64,000 nt of DNA from Typhlomys cinereus (taxonomy: Eukaryota; Chordata; Mammalia; Rodentia; Platacanthomyidae). Below are positions 48,728 through 59,330 of this stretch, in pieces. The DNA lies in contig JALPQD010000225.1 of the NCBI GenBank assembly GCA_023101885.1, forward strand, positions 1,922,001 through 1,986,000, written 5' to 3'. The notes under the pieces are model-generated. The model was not told where the DNA came from, ran no database searches, and saw only the letters and a program-made list of their open reading frames with translations. A program made the position numbers and the translations under genes. How positions within the stretch are numbered: position 1 is the first letter of the stretch; every line of letters begins with the position of its first letter.

Positions 48728-49791
48728 TTATACTTCCCTTCTGTCCTCCTGGATACGCTTGTTCTTTTCTTTAAGCTTGAGTATCATTTCTAGCATTTTT
48801 GGAAGGCCTGGTTTGGTAGACATGTATCCCTTCAAGTTGTCTTTGTGCTTGAAAACTTTTATTTCTCCCTCAATCATGACAGATAGTTTTGCCGGGTATA
48901 TCAGTCTGGGTTGGCATTTTTGCTCATTTAATACTTGAAGTATGTCTCTCCAAGCTCTTCTTGCTTTTACTGTTTCCATTGAGTAGTCCTTTGTTATTCT
49001 AATAGGTTTACCTTTAAAAGTGAGTTGCTTTTTTTCTCTTGAAGCTCTCAGCACCCTTTCTTTGTCTTGAATGTGGAGTGTTTTGACTATTATTTGCCGT
49101 GGTGATTTTCTATTTTGGTCATATCTGTTTGGAGTGCGAAATGCCTCTTGTATTTGGATAGGCCTCTCATTCTTTAGTTGTGGGAAGTTTTCATTTATGA
49201 TGAATTGAAATATTTCCTCAGGTGTGGTATTTTGGGATTCTTGTTCTGGTATTCCATGAAAGCGCATGTTAGGCTTCTTCAGGGTTCCCATATTTCTTGA
49301 ATGCTCCTCTCTAGTATCTTTTTGGCTTTAACAATCTCTTCCATTGAGCTGGTTAATTCTCCTACTTTGTCTTCAAGATCTGAGATTCTACTTTCTGCCT
49401 CATTTGTTCTGCTGATAAGACTCTCTGTTGAGTTTTGGGTTGAAGATAACTTATCTCTTAGTTCAATTTTAAACTCTGCCTAAGACTGTTTTACCTGCTC
49501 TATACCTATTTTTGTTTCTTGAACTGTTTTTCTCAATTCCTCCAGGTTCCTGTTGTGTTCCTGTTCAAAGTGGTTGACATGGTTATTTAACTCTTCTCGG
49601 ATTTCCTCTTTCATATTATTAATCATGGTAATGATCATACTCTGAAAGTCGTTATGTTGGGTCTGGCTTTCATGGCTATTTTCTATGGATTTGTTCTGGT
49701 CGCAATCCATCATTATGGGATTGATTCTTTTGTTGGGAGATTGTTCTTCTTGGGTTTTGTTTCTCGTGGATCTGCACTTTGACTTGTACAT
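48728..49791 (-). pseudogene. L1 ORF1 (RNA-binding chaperone), broken
   Basis: ORF1 protein binds L1 RNA as a trimer and acts as a nucleic-acid chaperone. The span is about 354 codons, close to rodent ORF1 length. The N-terminal part (49791-49480) is charged and leads into a coiled coil (NNMKEEIREELNNHVNHFEQ and after). A TAG stop at 49480-49482 interrupts it by a single C-to-T-type change. The same frame is then open to about 49290, where a one-base shift moves reading to the frame of 49291-48728. That second part holds the RRM (IIVKTLHIQDKERVLRASRE) and the C-terminal domain (ARRAWRDILQVLNEQKCQPRLIYPAKL...). The end is at 48728, 57 bases before ORF2. Confidence 0.92.
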
Positions 49792-50525
49792 TGTTGTTTT
49801 GTTTTTTAGGACCTTTCAGTTTCTGTATGTTTTTCATTGAACCGATGTAGTTGGTATTGTTACACCTGCCAGTTGTTACTAGTGCTTGCCTTGGATTGGG
49901 TATGTTTGTGTATTGGTATTGTTATATCCTATATGAGACTACTAGGATGTTAGTACGTCAGTTAAGTAACTAGGGGATGAATATAAGTATGGTAGTACAC
50001 TTCTATGATCTAGTGTCTTGGTGAAATGTGAGGGTGGGTGGTGTACTCCCTGGAGTTGTATGTTTTTGGGGTGGCTGTATGAGGAAGCTGACCTACAACA
50101 TTGATACTAGAAAGGATCAGTAAGGTGAGAGAAAAGAAAAAAAAAAAAAAGGTTTACTTATCTTTGGGTTGGATGTGAAGAGTCTCGCATGTGATACAAT
50201 GGTTGTAGTGAAGTCCAGATGTATGGTCTGTGTTCCCTTTGTTCCTTAGAATTTTGCTTGAGTTTCCTTTGGACTCTATTGAATTCTGAGTAGCAGTGTG
50301 TCTTCCGTGGACCACGTGCATAGGTCCCTGGTGGGCCAGAGAGGCAGAGGGTCTGATGTTGATGGCAGAATTCTTCACCTGAGACCTGGGGGGGGGGCGG
50401 AGGGGCGCGGGGGAGGGAGGGCACGAGGGGCTGGTGTCCAGGGCGGGGCCCCGGAGGCTAAGCCATCGGCCACGCGCGGGTGCTGCTGGCCGGGCGGCTC
50501 GGCTCCGGGGTGGAGGGCTGGGCTG
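49792..50525 (-). promoter_or_regulatory. L1 5' UTR with GC-rich promoter-like head
   Basis: 734 bases upstream of ORF1. The first 130 or so (about 50395-50525) are very GC-rich with many CpGs, unlike the AT-rich surroundings, and resemble a small CpG island. L1 5' UTRs hold an internal Pol II promoter, so this is its expected place. A T-rich run on the element strand (plus-strand A-run at 50138-50151) lies inside. Plus-strand ORF 50298-50543 and minus-strand ORFs 50154-50424 are low-complexity translations and not genes. Whether the true 5' end is complete cannot be told without the family consensus. Confidence 0.75.
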
Positions 50526-50541
50526 TCTATTGTATTTTTAT

Positions 50542-50892
50542 AGAATTTTTATCATCATTTTATTTTTTCCATCCACACAATAAAGGTCAAATAATGTTGA
50601 CATACAGTCTAGCAAGTATCCTTAAAATAAAAAATGTGGTAAGGTAACATCATATGTATACATTGGAGAGCTATTTCGCTCATATTGTCAAAGTTAAAAA
50701 GCTGCAAAAATTAGTATTTTAACTTTACACTTGTATATAAAATGTTATAATATTTTAATACATTTTCTTCTTTAGATTCATTCAGTATTTATCTTTGGCT
50801 ATATATCATTTAAGATTCCAGAAGCATATCCAAGAGAAATGAAATAAAAATTCATAAGAGTTTTTTCTCCTTTTCTTCATGTGTGTGTAGGA

Positions 50893-50926
<34 letters not shown>

Positions 50927-51529
50927 TCCAAAGTTGATATCAAGTAGCTTCCTTTTATTATACCAAGGTCTCTTAACACAGATGTTAATAATCAGCAAGG
51001 CTAGTTATCCAGCTTGCTCTGGTGATAACCTGTCTCTGTGTCTTGTATGATGATAGGTGACTATAGTACCTTCCTTGCTTTCATTTGGGTTTGGGGTTAT
51101 CTTTTCAACCCTGGCACAGGATTGTTTAAACAGATTTATTTATTTTACAACCAGTGAGCAGGTAAGTGAATTAGAGTATATCTATCAATGGAATATTGTT
51201 TTGTGATTTAAAAATAAAGTGATTAGTATGAGTAATTGCAGAAGCATTTTGCTGAGAAAGAAAACAGGCATGTGGTAGGTTTTGCATGGGACAGATGGGC
51301 TCACTTCACTGTCAGTAAGTGACCAAGGCTGACTGGGGCTATGAATATGTCTAGATGTGTTTGGATCCTTTGCTCAGGCTCCTGATGTCTTTCCCCATCA
51401 CTGCAGCCAATTTAATAACCTCTCTCTCATTCTATAATCAGTGTCTATTTTTAAAGATAAAATCTTATGCTGCCTCCTTGATTACTTTGCTCACACTAGC
51501 CTATAACTTTAATGAACCTCTCTTAACTA
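50542..51529. other. Unassigned sequence with an (AT)n tract
   Basis: Contains an AT dinucleotide run at 50894-50924. No gene recognised. Confidence 0.45.
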
Positions 51530-52262
51530 GTTTTTAATCATCTTATTGAGATACAAATTGCATGAGGGAAATGCTCATATTTTGTATATTCAGCTTGAAA
51601 AGTATTTGCATATGCATGTTGCCATATAACCAACTTTGAAATGTAAAATATTGCCTTCACTCCAACAGCTTATTCCCTTTGAAGGAGATTCCCCCACTTG
51701 ACCCCAAAGAATAAGGAGGTTGACTTCTGTTGCTATGACTTTCCAGTTTCTGTAGTCCACTGAAAGAAATAATATAGTATGTTTTGTTTTTATGCCTGAT
51801 CTGCCTCTCTAAGTACGTATGTTTATACAGTTACCCATGCTAGACCATTATTCTGCAAATCATAGAACAGTATTCCACTGGTGGATATATCAGTTTACCT
51901 TCTTATTCATCTATTGTATTCATACATTGACATCTGAGTACTTCTTTATGAATGCATGGTTTCATTTCTCCTGAATAAATACTCAGAAGTAGAATTGCTG
52001 ATCCATGTAGCAAGCATACTCTACCAACATTAAATGATCACTTCGCTAAATTCTCACTTTGATTTTAACTTGAATTCTGCAGTCTTTCATAGGACTATAA
52101 TTTTCTTACCTTTTTTTTTTGTTGTTGTTATTTTGTCTCACCTCCTTGTCAGAAAAGACATTCTTGCACAAAATAATATGTGGACACATAATAAATGCTT
52201 TTGTGTGATTATATGCTTTGGGATAAATTTGGAAAGTTGAATTCCATAATGGGCATTTTTTA
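51530..52262 (-). mobile_element. Old mammalian L1 3' end
   Basis: Plus-strand landmarks 'cttattgagatacaaattgc', 'accaactttgaaatgtaaa', 'ggtttcatttctcctgaata' and 'agaagtagaattgctgatcc' are the antisense of an old (L1M-type) 3' UTR and ORF2 C-terminus in the right order. Very diverged; no open frame. Confidence 0.7.
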
Positions 52263-52269
52263 GTAGTGT

Positions 52270-52745
52270 GCTAGTTAGATTCAGGCCTCAACTTCATATC
52301 TGTGAAGAACTGATAGTTCAGGCAAGCCCTGGAGCAAGTCTACAGGGGATTATTTGATATGGAAGACCCAGCCCACAGTAGGACCTGATGACAGATAAAG
52401 GAAGTGCAAAGGTGAAGGTCTTGTTCTTCCCTTGCTCTGTATGGCTTAGCCATGCCAGTTCACTACTGTTGTGGTTCTGCTTTCTTTGCTGCCACTGCTG
52501 CTGCTGTTCTTGACTGACATCAGAATTCAGCCCTTTTGGCTTTGCACTCTTCTCACTATCATCAGACCCTAGTCTCACAGGCCTTGCTGCTGTTCACGGC
52601 TGCTGTAGGAGCCCAGCATCTTTAGCTTGCTGCTGTTCGTCACTGGCATCAGAGCCCAGAATCTTCAACCCTCCAGCATGATTGAAGCTGGAGACTTTCT
52701 TTGGATCCTAAGGTCTTTGTGGCACTACTGATTCAGGGACGCCCT
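52270..52745 (+). repeat. Unclassified interspersed repeat, left part
   Basis: Has the feel of an LTR or non-autonomous repeat: 'atggaagacccagcccacag', then two near-copies of a 'ggcatcagagcccag' phrase (about 52525-52560 and 52640-52665), with CTG-rich sequence around 52493-52510. Its likely right end is at 54613-54700, where 'ctgttcctctagagaacctt' is a familiar terminal phrase of such repeats. If so, the LTR and L1 between were inserted into it. I cannot name the family. Confidence 0.4.
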
Positions 52746-53208
52746 AGCCCGGTCTCCCGAATCCAGGAGGTCTGGCTACAGACAAGCCTGGACAAGGAAC
52801 CATACAGGCAGAGGGATGGACAACCAATGGGTGGAGTGATGAACAACCAATGGGAAGGAGGGATGAACATCCAATGGGAAGCAGCCATCTAACCTGGACA
52901 CCAAGTAAACAGCTAAATGATTGGTGGCTGCTCCCCCCTCTCCCGAGAAGAGGGGTGGTCACACTTGGTTGGACCCCTACCCTATATAAGCCCAAACACT
53001 TCCTGAGTAAAGCTGAATCAGCAGCCAACTCGTCTTCTGACTGCTGCTTCTTGCCTGACTCCTGGGGTCTGGGTGGTGACCCCTTCACTGGCTCACCCAT
53101 TCACCTAGCGCCTATGAGGCCCATCCGTTTCCCCTCTTCCCCCTGGCTGGCCCGGAGGGGGATTTGGCAACAGGTCTTATCAGATGTTCCTCTCAAGAAC
53201 TAAGCATC
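52746..53208 (+). mobile_element. LTR with triple CCAAT repeats
   Basis: Three tandem units of about 24 bases (52815-52837, 52838-52861, 52862-52885), each with a CCAATGGG box. A TATA box 'ctatataag' at 52982-52990 follows, and then an AGTAAA variant signal near 53005. Repeated enhancer or CCAAT units upstream of a TATA box are typical of the U3 of ERV LTRs. Neither terminal TG/CA nor a duplication could be fixed, so both edges are approximate. The ORFs across it (117 and 118 codons on opposite strands) are chance. Confidence 0.55.
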
Positions 53209-53223
53209 TAAGGGGCTCCTGTT

Positions 53224-54597
53224 ATTCTTAAAGATATTAAAGATTGAAATGCCATATGACCCTGCTATTCCACTTTTGAGAATAAACCCCCATGCAGCAG
53301 AGGTTCACCTCGATAGCACAAGCACGACCATGTTCACAGCAGCACTGTTTACAATAGCAAAGTCATGGAATCAGCCCAAATGTCCAACAGTTGATGAGTA
53401 GATAAGGAAACTAGTACATCTATACAATGGAGTATTACTCAGCCATCAAAAATGATGAATTACTGGAATTATGCTGGGAAATGGATGTCATTAGAAACAA
53501 TTATATTAAGTGAAGTATCCCAAACCCAGAAAATTAAACAGCTGTATGTACTCCTTAATAGGTGGCTCCTAGTACCAAACCCACCAGCCCATCTTGAGAC
53601 ACTCAAAGATAAATCTATGCAATACCTACAGTAATTGCAAGGATTATGAACAGGAGGGATGGGGCTGGAGGGCCACACCAGAAACAAGGAGAGAAAATAG
53701 GCCTCCATCAAGGACTGCAAGTAAGTAATGAGACACCTGGTTAAGTTCACAGACATTCATTCCTGATCATTTACAGCTGAGGGGGTATGATCTCACCAGA
53801 AGGGAAGGGCATGTAGTCTGGCAAATAAAAAGTAACCATTTTGCAAATGGGTGATTGACCCCTCCCTCACTGTGGTTTCCTACTTTTATTACATCTACCC
53901 TTGAATGTGCTCTTATAACAAGACTCCAGTTTAACAGCTTTTTGTCTCTGGCCAGGGGGTGACATACAATGCCCATCAGGAAGAAGTGAAGGGCATTGCA
54001 GGAGCAGCAAAACTGCAAAAGAAAATCAACAAACCACAATCCAGAACTTCAGAGACTCTATATCAACCACTTAGAACTAGGCCAGACTAAGCTCTCCCCA
54101 TCCTGAAGCTCAGGGAAATTTGCGGAAGAGGGGGCGGTAAGATTGTAAGAGCAAAAGGATGGGAGGAGCAATGATTTGCAAGATACTCCACACAGGTTAG
54201 GGCCGAAGCAATCATAATAGGTTTTTGCATGCTCTGTGCAATGTCCAACACACTATTGACCTCACAAAGTCTAGCATCTGCTAAAGGCACCAAGATCCTT
54301 GGAGGCAAGGGATTGATAGCCACAGTAGTGTTCCTATGCTTAAGGGGAACACAGGAAAGGGTTCAGGGAAATGCCGCTGGGTCCTTGTACATCATCGGAG
54401 AGGAGGGCCCAGAGGAGAGTCTGGCATGCACAAGAAAGGACTCTCTGGGAATTGGGGCGGGAGGCACGGGGGGATGGGGATGGAGGGATGAGGGGAGGGG
54501 GAGCAGGGGGTTCGGGGGGAGGAGGAGGGAGAGAGGGAACTGGTGTACCTATCAAGTTTGTATGAGTGGAAATAATAATAAAAAATGTTAAAAAAAA
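53224..54597 (+). mobile_element. 5'-truncated L1: ORF2 end plus 3' UTR
   Basis: Starts in ORF2 about 170 codons before its end ('gaaatgccatatgaccctgc' near 53248), runs past the stop, and has the full G-rich 3' UTR and an A-rich tail. Very close to the copy at 27738. Flanks 'taaggggctcctgtt' (53209-53223) and 'taaggggcccctgtt' (54598-54612) are a 15-base duplication with one mismatch. Compared with the main L1 it has small indels in the ORF2 end (for example near 53404 and 53538). ORFs at 54229-54711 are translations of the 3' UTR. Confidence 0.9.
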
Positions 54598-54612
54598 TAA
54601 GGGGCCCCTGTT

Positions 54613-54700
54613 GGAGGATATTGATTTTGTTTTGTGAGCATGTGAATGTGTATATTCTATTCGTTCTGTTCCTCTAGAGAACCTTAATACAGGTACCACA
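54613..54700 (+). repeat. Right part of the interrupted interspersed repeat
   Basis: 'attcgttctgttcctctaga' (near 54657-54676) followed by 'gaaccttaatacagg' is a common right end of mammalian interspersed repeats. It is probably the continuation of 52270-52745. Confidence 0.4.
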
Positions 54701-55095
54701 GGTAGATACAAACATTTTCAAACTCTTTTTTTCTTACTAGGCAGATGTGTGACCCAATGGAGCTGCCTATATCATTGTTAGATTGTTACTGGGTCCTCAT
54801 GGACCATAATGACTTCTGTTCCTCTCTGCTTTTTGGAGACATTCTTCTGGAAAATGAAGTCATAGAGAGAGAAACATGATTTTGTGTGAGGTGATGAGAT
54901 GTCACTCAAAGCAGGCTGTTGACTACACAAAAGTCCCAAAACTAGAGATGAGCTATTTCTATAGAAGCCACTGATCACAGAGATATCCAGTACAATAAAG
55001 GTTACTGTGATAATGGTTGAACAGCAGAACTTGATAGCAATCCCCTATTTACAAAAACAACTTACACTTCGGTCATAGGACGTGAAGAAATCAGG
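54701..55095. other. Unassigned sequence
   Basis: Nothing recognised. Confidence 0.4.
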
Positions 55096-55770
55096 CTTGA
55101 AGTGATAGGTATCTTCCAGGCCAGCTGGCATAATACCAGAAGGTAATATGCAAACTCTCAAACAAAGGAGAAAATCGATCAACATTCTTATCTAGCTAGG
55201 AACTCTGTAAGCACCAACATGATCCAGTTAGACAAAATATGCAGCAATGCTTTGAATATTATGAGAACCACCAACCACTTTCTCATTAGATTTAAGGTGC
55301 ACTCATTAGGAGGAAACCCATGCCTGGTCACTGTTAGCCTGGCTGACAGGCCTTGGATGGGAAAGTCCCAGGCTATAGAGAACTCATGACCATTGTGTTG
55401 CTATGTGAACATGACAACATTAAACAGATAGATTGACATGATTCTCTGTCTGCATCCAAGAAGATCTCTCACAATGAAAATTGGTCAATACAGAGAATCA
55501 CAACTGTTCTAAGGGCAGAAAGTAATCCAGGAACATTTGGTTATAAATAGAATATCCACACTAGACATATGTCAGACTGGGTTCAGTATCAAGGCAAAAT
55601 GAATGAGGAAGGAATTCAGATGTCCCCCACCCCTCTTACAATGATCAGAAGATAGGATAATGGGTGAGGAGGGGACAACAAATACCCATTTCAGGTGGTC
55701 AGGATCCACCTGACCTCCTGGGATCCAGTACCTACCTACCTCCAGTTTCACATGGCCCAAAGCAACTTGA
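55096..55770 (+). mobile_element. Older rodent L1 3' UTR fragment
   Basis: 'ctagctaggaactctgtaag' (about 55193-55212), 'ctttctcattagatttaagg' and 'gagaatcacaactgttctaa' follow the order of the older L1 3' UTR also seen at 8490-10892. The equivalent phrase there is 'ctttctgattggatttaagg'. No open frame. Confidence 0.65.
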
Positions 55771-58004
55771 AATTCATTTTATCATTCGTTAGTGAAACGT
55801 CCTATGATACCTTTATAAGACTAGCTCAAAGCTTACAGTAAAGCAAACCAGAAGACTCTTGGATGTGCTTTCATTGGCTCTAATATCTAAGGTCATGGTT
55901 TTCCAATTTTCTATAGCCTTTACCAGAAGCTTAATTTATATATACAATGTAAATATAAAATGTCCTATGAAGATATTGGATTTACACCTTTGCCTGATAT
56001 CATCCCTGACACTGAATTAGAGGAAGATACTAAGTGCTGATAAGCATCAGAAAATAGACTTTCCTTGAAAAGTTGGAATTAAGACCTATAAGGAGAATGA
56101 TGGAGTGTTATCTCTGAGAAACATAATTACACTATCTTTGTGTGAGAGTAACAGCACTGTACAGCAATGTTACCCTGCTATGTTTTGGGCTTGAATTTGC
56201 AAATAATTGTCTCAATTATCTGCTTCCCACTGGCCATGGAATCTCAGTCAGAATAATTGTTTTTCTTTCTGGCCTGAATCATTGCTTTGTATTCTGTCAT
56301 TCCAACCTCCTGTCAAAGTCTCAGTGATGTTAAGATGCAGATAATAAACCACCATTGTCATAGTGACTGAGTCATCATTCTGTCAGTTTAAGCCCAACAT
56401 TCCTGTTGAATATGAATGGTTTTTAAACAGTTTAACTGTATTTCTGGTAGAAGAGCTTTTCTATGGGCAGTTATTCTGTGTTGCCTAGTAACAGTTCTGA
56501 ACAGAGATATCTTTTCCAGAAAGCTATTGCTTTCTAGGAACCTTCCCACAAGATCTGATAACTGTCAGTGCTGGACACTTGTTCAACAGGGAAAAGAGAA
56601 TGGGTCCCACATCAGCTAAAGCTGTCTGACTGAGCATAAGCTGGTTTGTACTATTTGCTATAGTTATCTTAATGTGTTTGAAATTAATGCTGAGAAAGCA
56701 ACATAGTGTCTGGGTCATTCAACATGAGATAGCCATTTAAGTCCTGCATATATTGTATTTAGGGAAAATGGAAATTGTAGAACTTTAACATCTCTCATTT
56801 GATTGGTTTGAAAGTATAAATAATTTAATATTTATTTCACTTAAATTTCAGTCAAACAACATGAAAATCACTCAGAGCTGACACATTCTGCATGAAGCTC
56901 AGAACCCATCTGTTGAGTAAAGGTCACAAAGACAAATTGGCCTGTGCAGATATTTCACTCAAGAAAAGCTTAACAACAGTAAACTGAATGGAGACAAGAG
57001 CCACATATGTCCACTTTCCATATGACTAGTGTAATTATGTGTGTCAGAGATAACACCTGAACACTTGTGGGTCAGGATTTCAGTTCTTCAAGAAAGGCCT
57101 ATTTCCTGATGCTCATCAGCACTGAGTAGCTTCCTCAAATTCAGCGTGTCAGGAAAAGGTGTAAGGTCCCTGGTCATGTGTGCTCTCCCTTCCACAGGGG
57201 GTTGAGAACCACTCTTCCTCCCTTCCTCACGGGATGAGAGGCTGTGTCTAGCTTTTATAGTGTTCAGTGTGGAAGAGGCAGAACAATGAGCAGTATGGCA
57301 ACAAAAAGCATTAACTTTTATCCCTCTACTATCTCTGAGACCTTAGGTGAATTCAGCTCTTTCTTCTAGAGTAAACACTCTCTTTTTAGTTGTACATTCT
57401 AGAGATTATCTAGAAAACTCCTTCCCCTCATGCTTCCCAGAGATGGGATGGTCTGGGAGCATTGGGATGATAAACATGATCCACATTAGCCAAGGTTTGC
57501 TGTGATACATGTTGAATATCTGTTTACTTGCACAGTAAATGAGCAAAAGTATAACAAGAAAACTTGGTTACCATTGTGACTTACATTTTATTTGTAAGAG
57601 AACAGAAACTCAGAGAAATGGAGTCCAAGGGTGCTGTAGGAGCTGGAAACCCCTATTACCTGATAAGAATTTCAGTTTCATCTTTTGAAAAGTAAGAGAA
57701 TTTCCATGGACATGTGCAGGAAAAACTCCTTTGTCCTTAGTGCATTGGGAGAAAGCTCAACACAGATGAATGGTGTGCGCACCATATTCTGCCTGCTCAG
57801 GTGCAGGTTCGTACTTACACATGCCTGGTTATCAGTAACTTTTTTTTTTTTTCTGGGCAGACCTAAGAGAAGCTGCCCAGCAGAGGAGGGCACGCTGTGG
57901 CCACTCCATCAGCACTGTTTTGAAGTAGCAATTTTTTTTTTTTTCCATGCAATGACATGGCAGCTCCCACAGTCTGTGTAGCAGCTCCTAGGTAAGTTCT
58001 CTGT
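55771..58004. other. Unassigned sequence
   Basis: No gene recognised. T-runs at 57840-57851 and 57932-57944. The 98-codon plus-strand ORF at 57685-57981 spans these T-runs (poly-Phe) and is rejected as a gene. A faint MIR-like patch lies near 57585-57630. Confidence 0.4.
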
Positions 58005-58360
58005 CATAGTTAGAATGTGAGCCCATGGGTTCATGCGTTTGAATCATTAGCTGATATTAATGTTTGGGAAGGTTGTGGCACCTTTGAGAGGTAGAACCTT
58101 GCTGTAGGAAGGCACATCACAAGAGTGAGCATTGAGGCTCGGTGACTGGCTCTGCTTCCTCAGATTGATCTTACCTTCGTAATGGCCTCAGGGACCTCAA
58201 GCATTATCCAGCTTCTGCTTCCAGCCAAGCCTTCTGCTCTGAGATTTCCACTATAAGGGACTATATTATCTCTGGAAACTTAAGACAAATAAATCTATTC
58301 TTTTTCCTTTAAATTGTACCTGTGTATTGTCTCACAGCAACAGAAACCTCTTGTTCAGAG
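58005..58360 (+). mobile_element. MaLR-type LTR
   Basis: Sense-strand MaLR layout: 'gtttgggaaggttgtggcac', 'gaggtagaaccttgctgtag', an AATAAA-type signal ('aaataaatctattcttt' near 58288) and the terminal phrase 'ctcacagcaacagaaacc'. It is on the opposite strand from the copies at 622 and 36500. Confidence 0.75.
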
Positions 58361-58929
58361 CATAGATCTTGACTCAGTGGGTCTGGAGTGAAGCCTGTCT
58401 ATTTGTAATTCTAACAGTCTCACTTGATGTGGATGTTTATGTTATCTAGGTTTCATCTGGAATAGGAAAGGAGAAGCTGATATAGAAGTGGAATCTGCAA
58501 TCTACCACAAGTCTTCAAGTAAAGTGGCAAGTTGAAATCAGTGCCCAGGCCCCTACAGAGTAACAAATAAAACTATAGGGCACATAAACAAATAAAAACA
58601 TTTGATCAGAAAGAAAATTTGTTTCAGACATTTAAATTGATTGCTGAAAGTTACCTGAATGCAAATAATTGCTCCTTTTTAAAAAAGTGCTGTGTCTCTG
58701 AAAACAATGAGTAAAGTTAATGGTTTCATAAACTCCAACCCAGAAATGACTTTGATAATCAAGGACACATTTGAAATCTTGCAACCAAAAGTAGTAAGCC
58801 TGAAAGAAATCTTTAATGACCACACACTGGTACACACACACACACTCACACACACTAGCAAAGGTCAGTTGTTGGCTTGGTTTATGTCCTAGAAGATGAC
58901 CTATAATGACCCTGATGTTGACACTGCTG
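58361..58929. other. Unassigned sequence with a short (CA)n
   Basis: CA/CT tract at about 58831-58855. No gene recognised. Confidence 0.4.
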
Positions 58930-59330
58930 TGTGCTGTCCCTGCCAAATGGACTTACTTTTCAAGTCAGTAGGGCAATTCAGAAATCATACGCTTCTGGAA
59001 CTGAGAAGCATCTGCTTTGTGACAGATTCCCTTTCCCCATATTGAAAGCAGAAGTTCAGCTGCTGTTCACTGCCCTCTTACACCAATGGCCAGCTGGTGC
59101 TAGCAAACCCCGCGCTTATATGATCCTTAATCACATACATTATGACCACAGTGGCTGGAACAGGGGCTGATAGCTCACTTCCTTCTGTCCTTTACCCCAC
59201 CCACAAGCCTAAAGACTATAAAAGCTTCACATCTCCTTCAGATACTGCTTTTTTTCTCCCTTTGAGAATTAGCCGTGTCGCCATGTAATGATCAATAAAC
59301 TTCTTCCATCCCCTATCCATGGCATGGCAT
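58930..59330 (+). mobile_element. Possible ERV LTR
   Basis: 'gactataaaagcttcac' (TATA-like, about 59214-59230) is followed some 70 bases later by 'gatcaataaacttcttcc' (AATAAA about 59293). The TATA-to-AATAAA spacing and the pyrimidine-rich end fit an LTR of U3-R-U5 form. Terminal TG/CA and a duplication were not found. The next 150 bases may belong to another old repeat. Confidence 0.4.

Larger units (their letters stand above)
43837..50525 (-). mobile_element. L1: Near-complete L1 retrotransposon
   Basis: A 6.69-kb non-LTR retrotransposon with all parts in order on the minus strand: GC-rich 5' UTR (50525-49792), ORF1 (49791-48728), a 57-base spacer, ORF2 (48670-44843), a G-rich 3' UTR, and an A-rich tail at 43837-43880. 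It is delimited exactly by a perfect 16-base duplication 'tctattgtatttttat' at 43821-43836 and 50526-50541. Both ORFs carry a few inactivating changes, so the copy cannot make intact proteins. Four truncated copies of the same family lie at 18672, 23954, 27738 and 53224. Confidence 0.95.

Noticed and set aside
50298..50543. Gly/Arg-rich plus-strand ORF
   Set aside because: It is antisense to the GC-rich L1 5' UTR and runs past the element boundary into flanking DNA.
52744..53203. Overlapping 117- and 118-codon ORFs on opposite strands
   Set aside because: They lie on an LTR-like element with promoter signals; long open frames on both strands reflect low stop density in GC-richer DNA.
57685..57981. 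98-codon plus-strand ORF
   Set aside because: It includes two T-runs translated as poly-Phe, with no domain.
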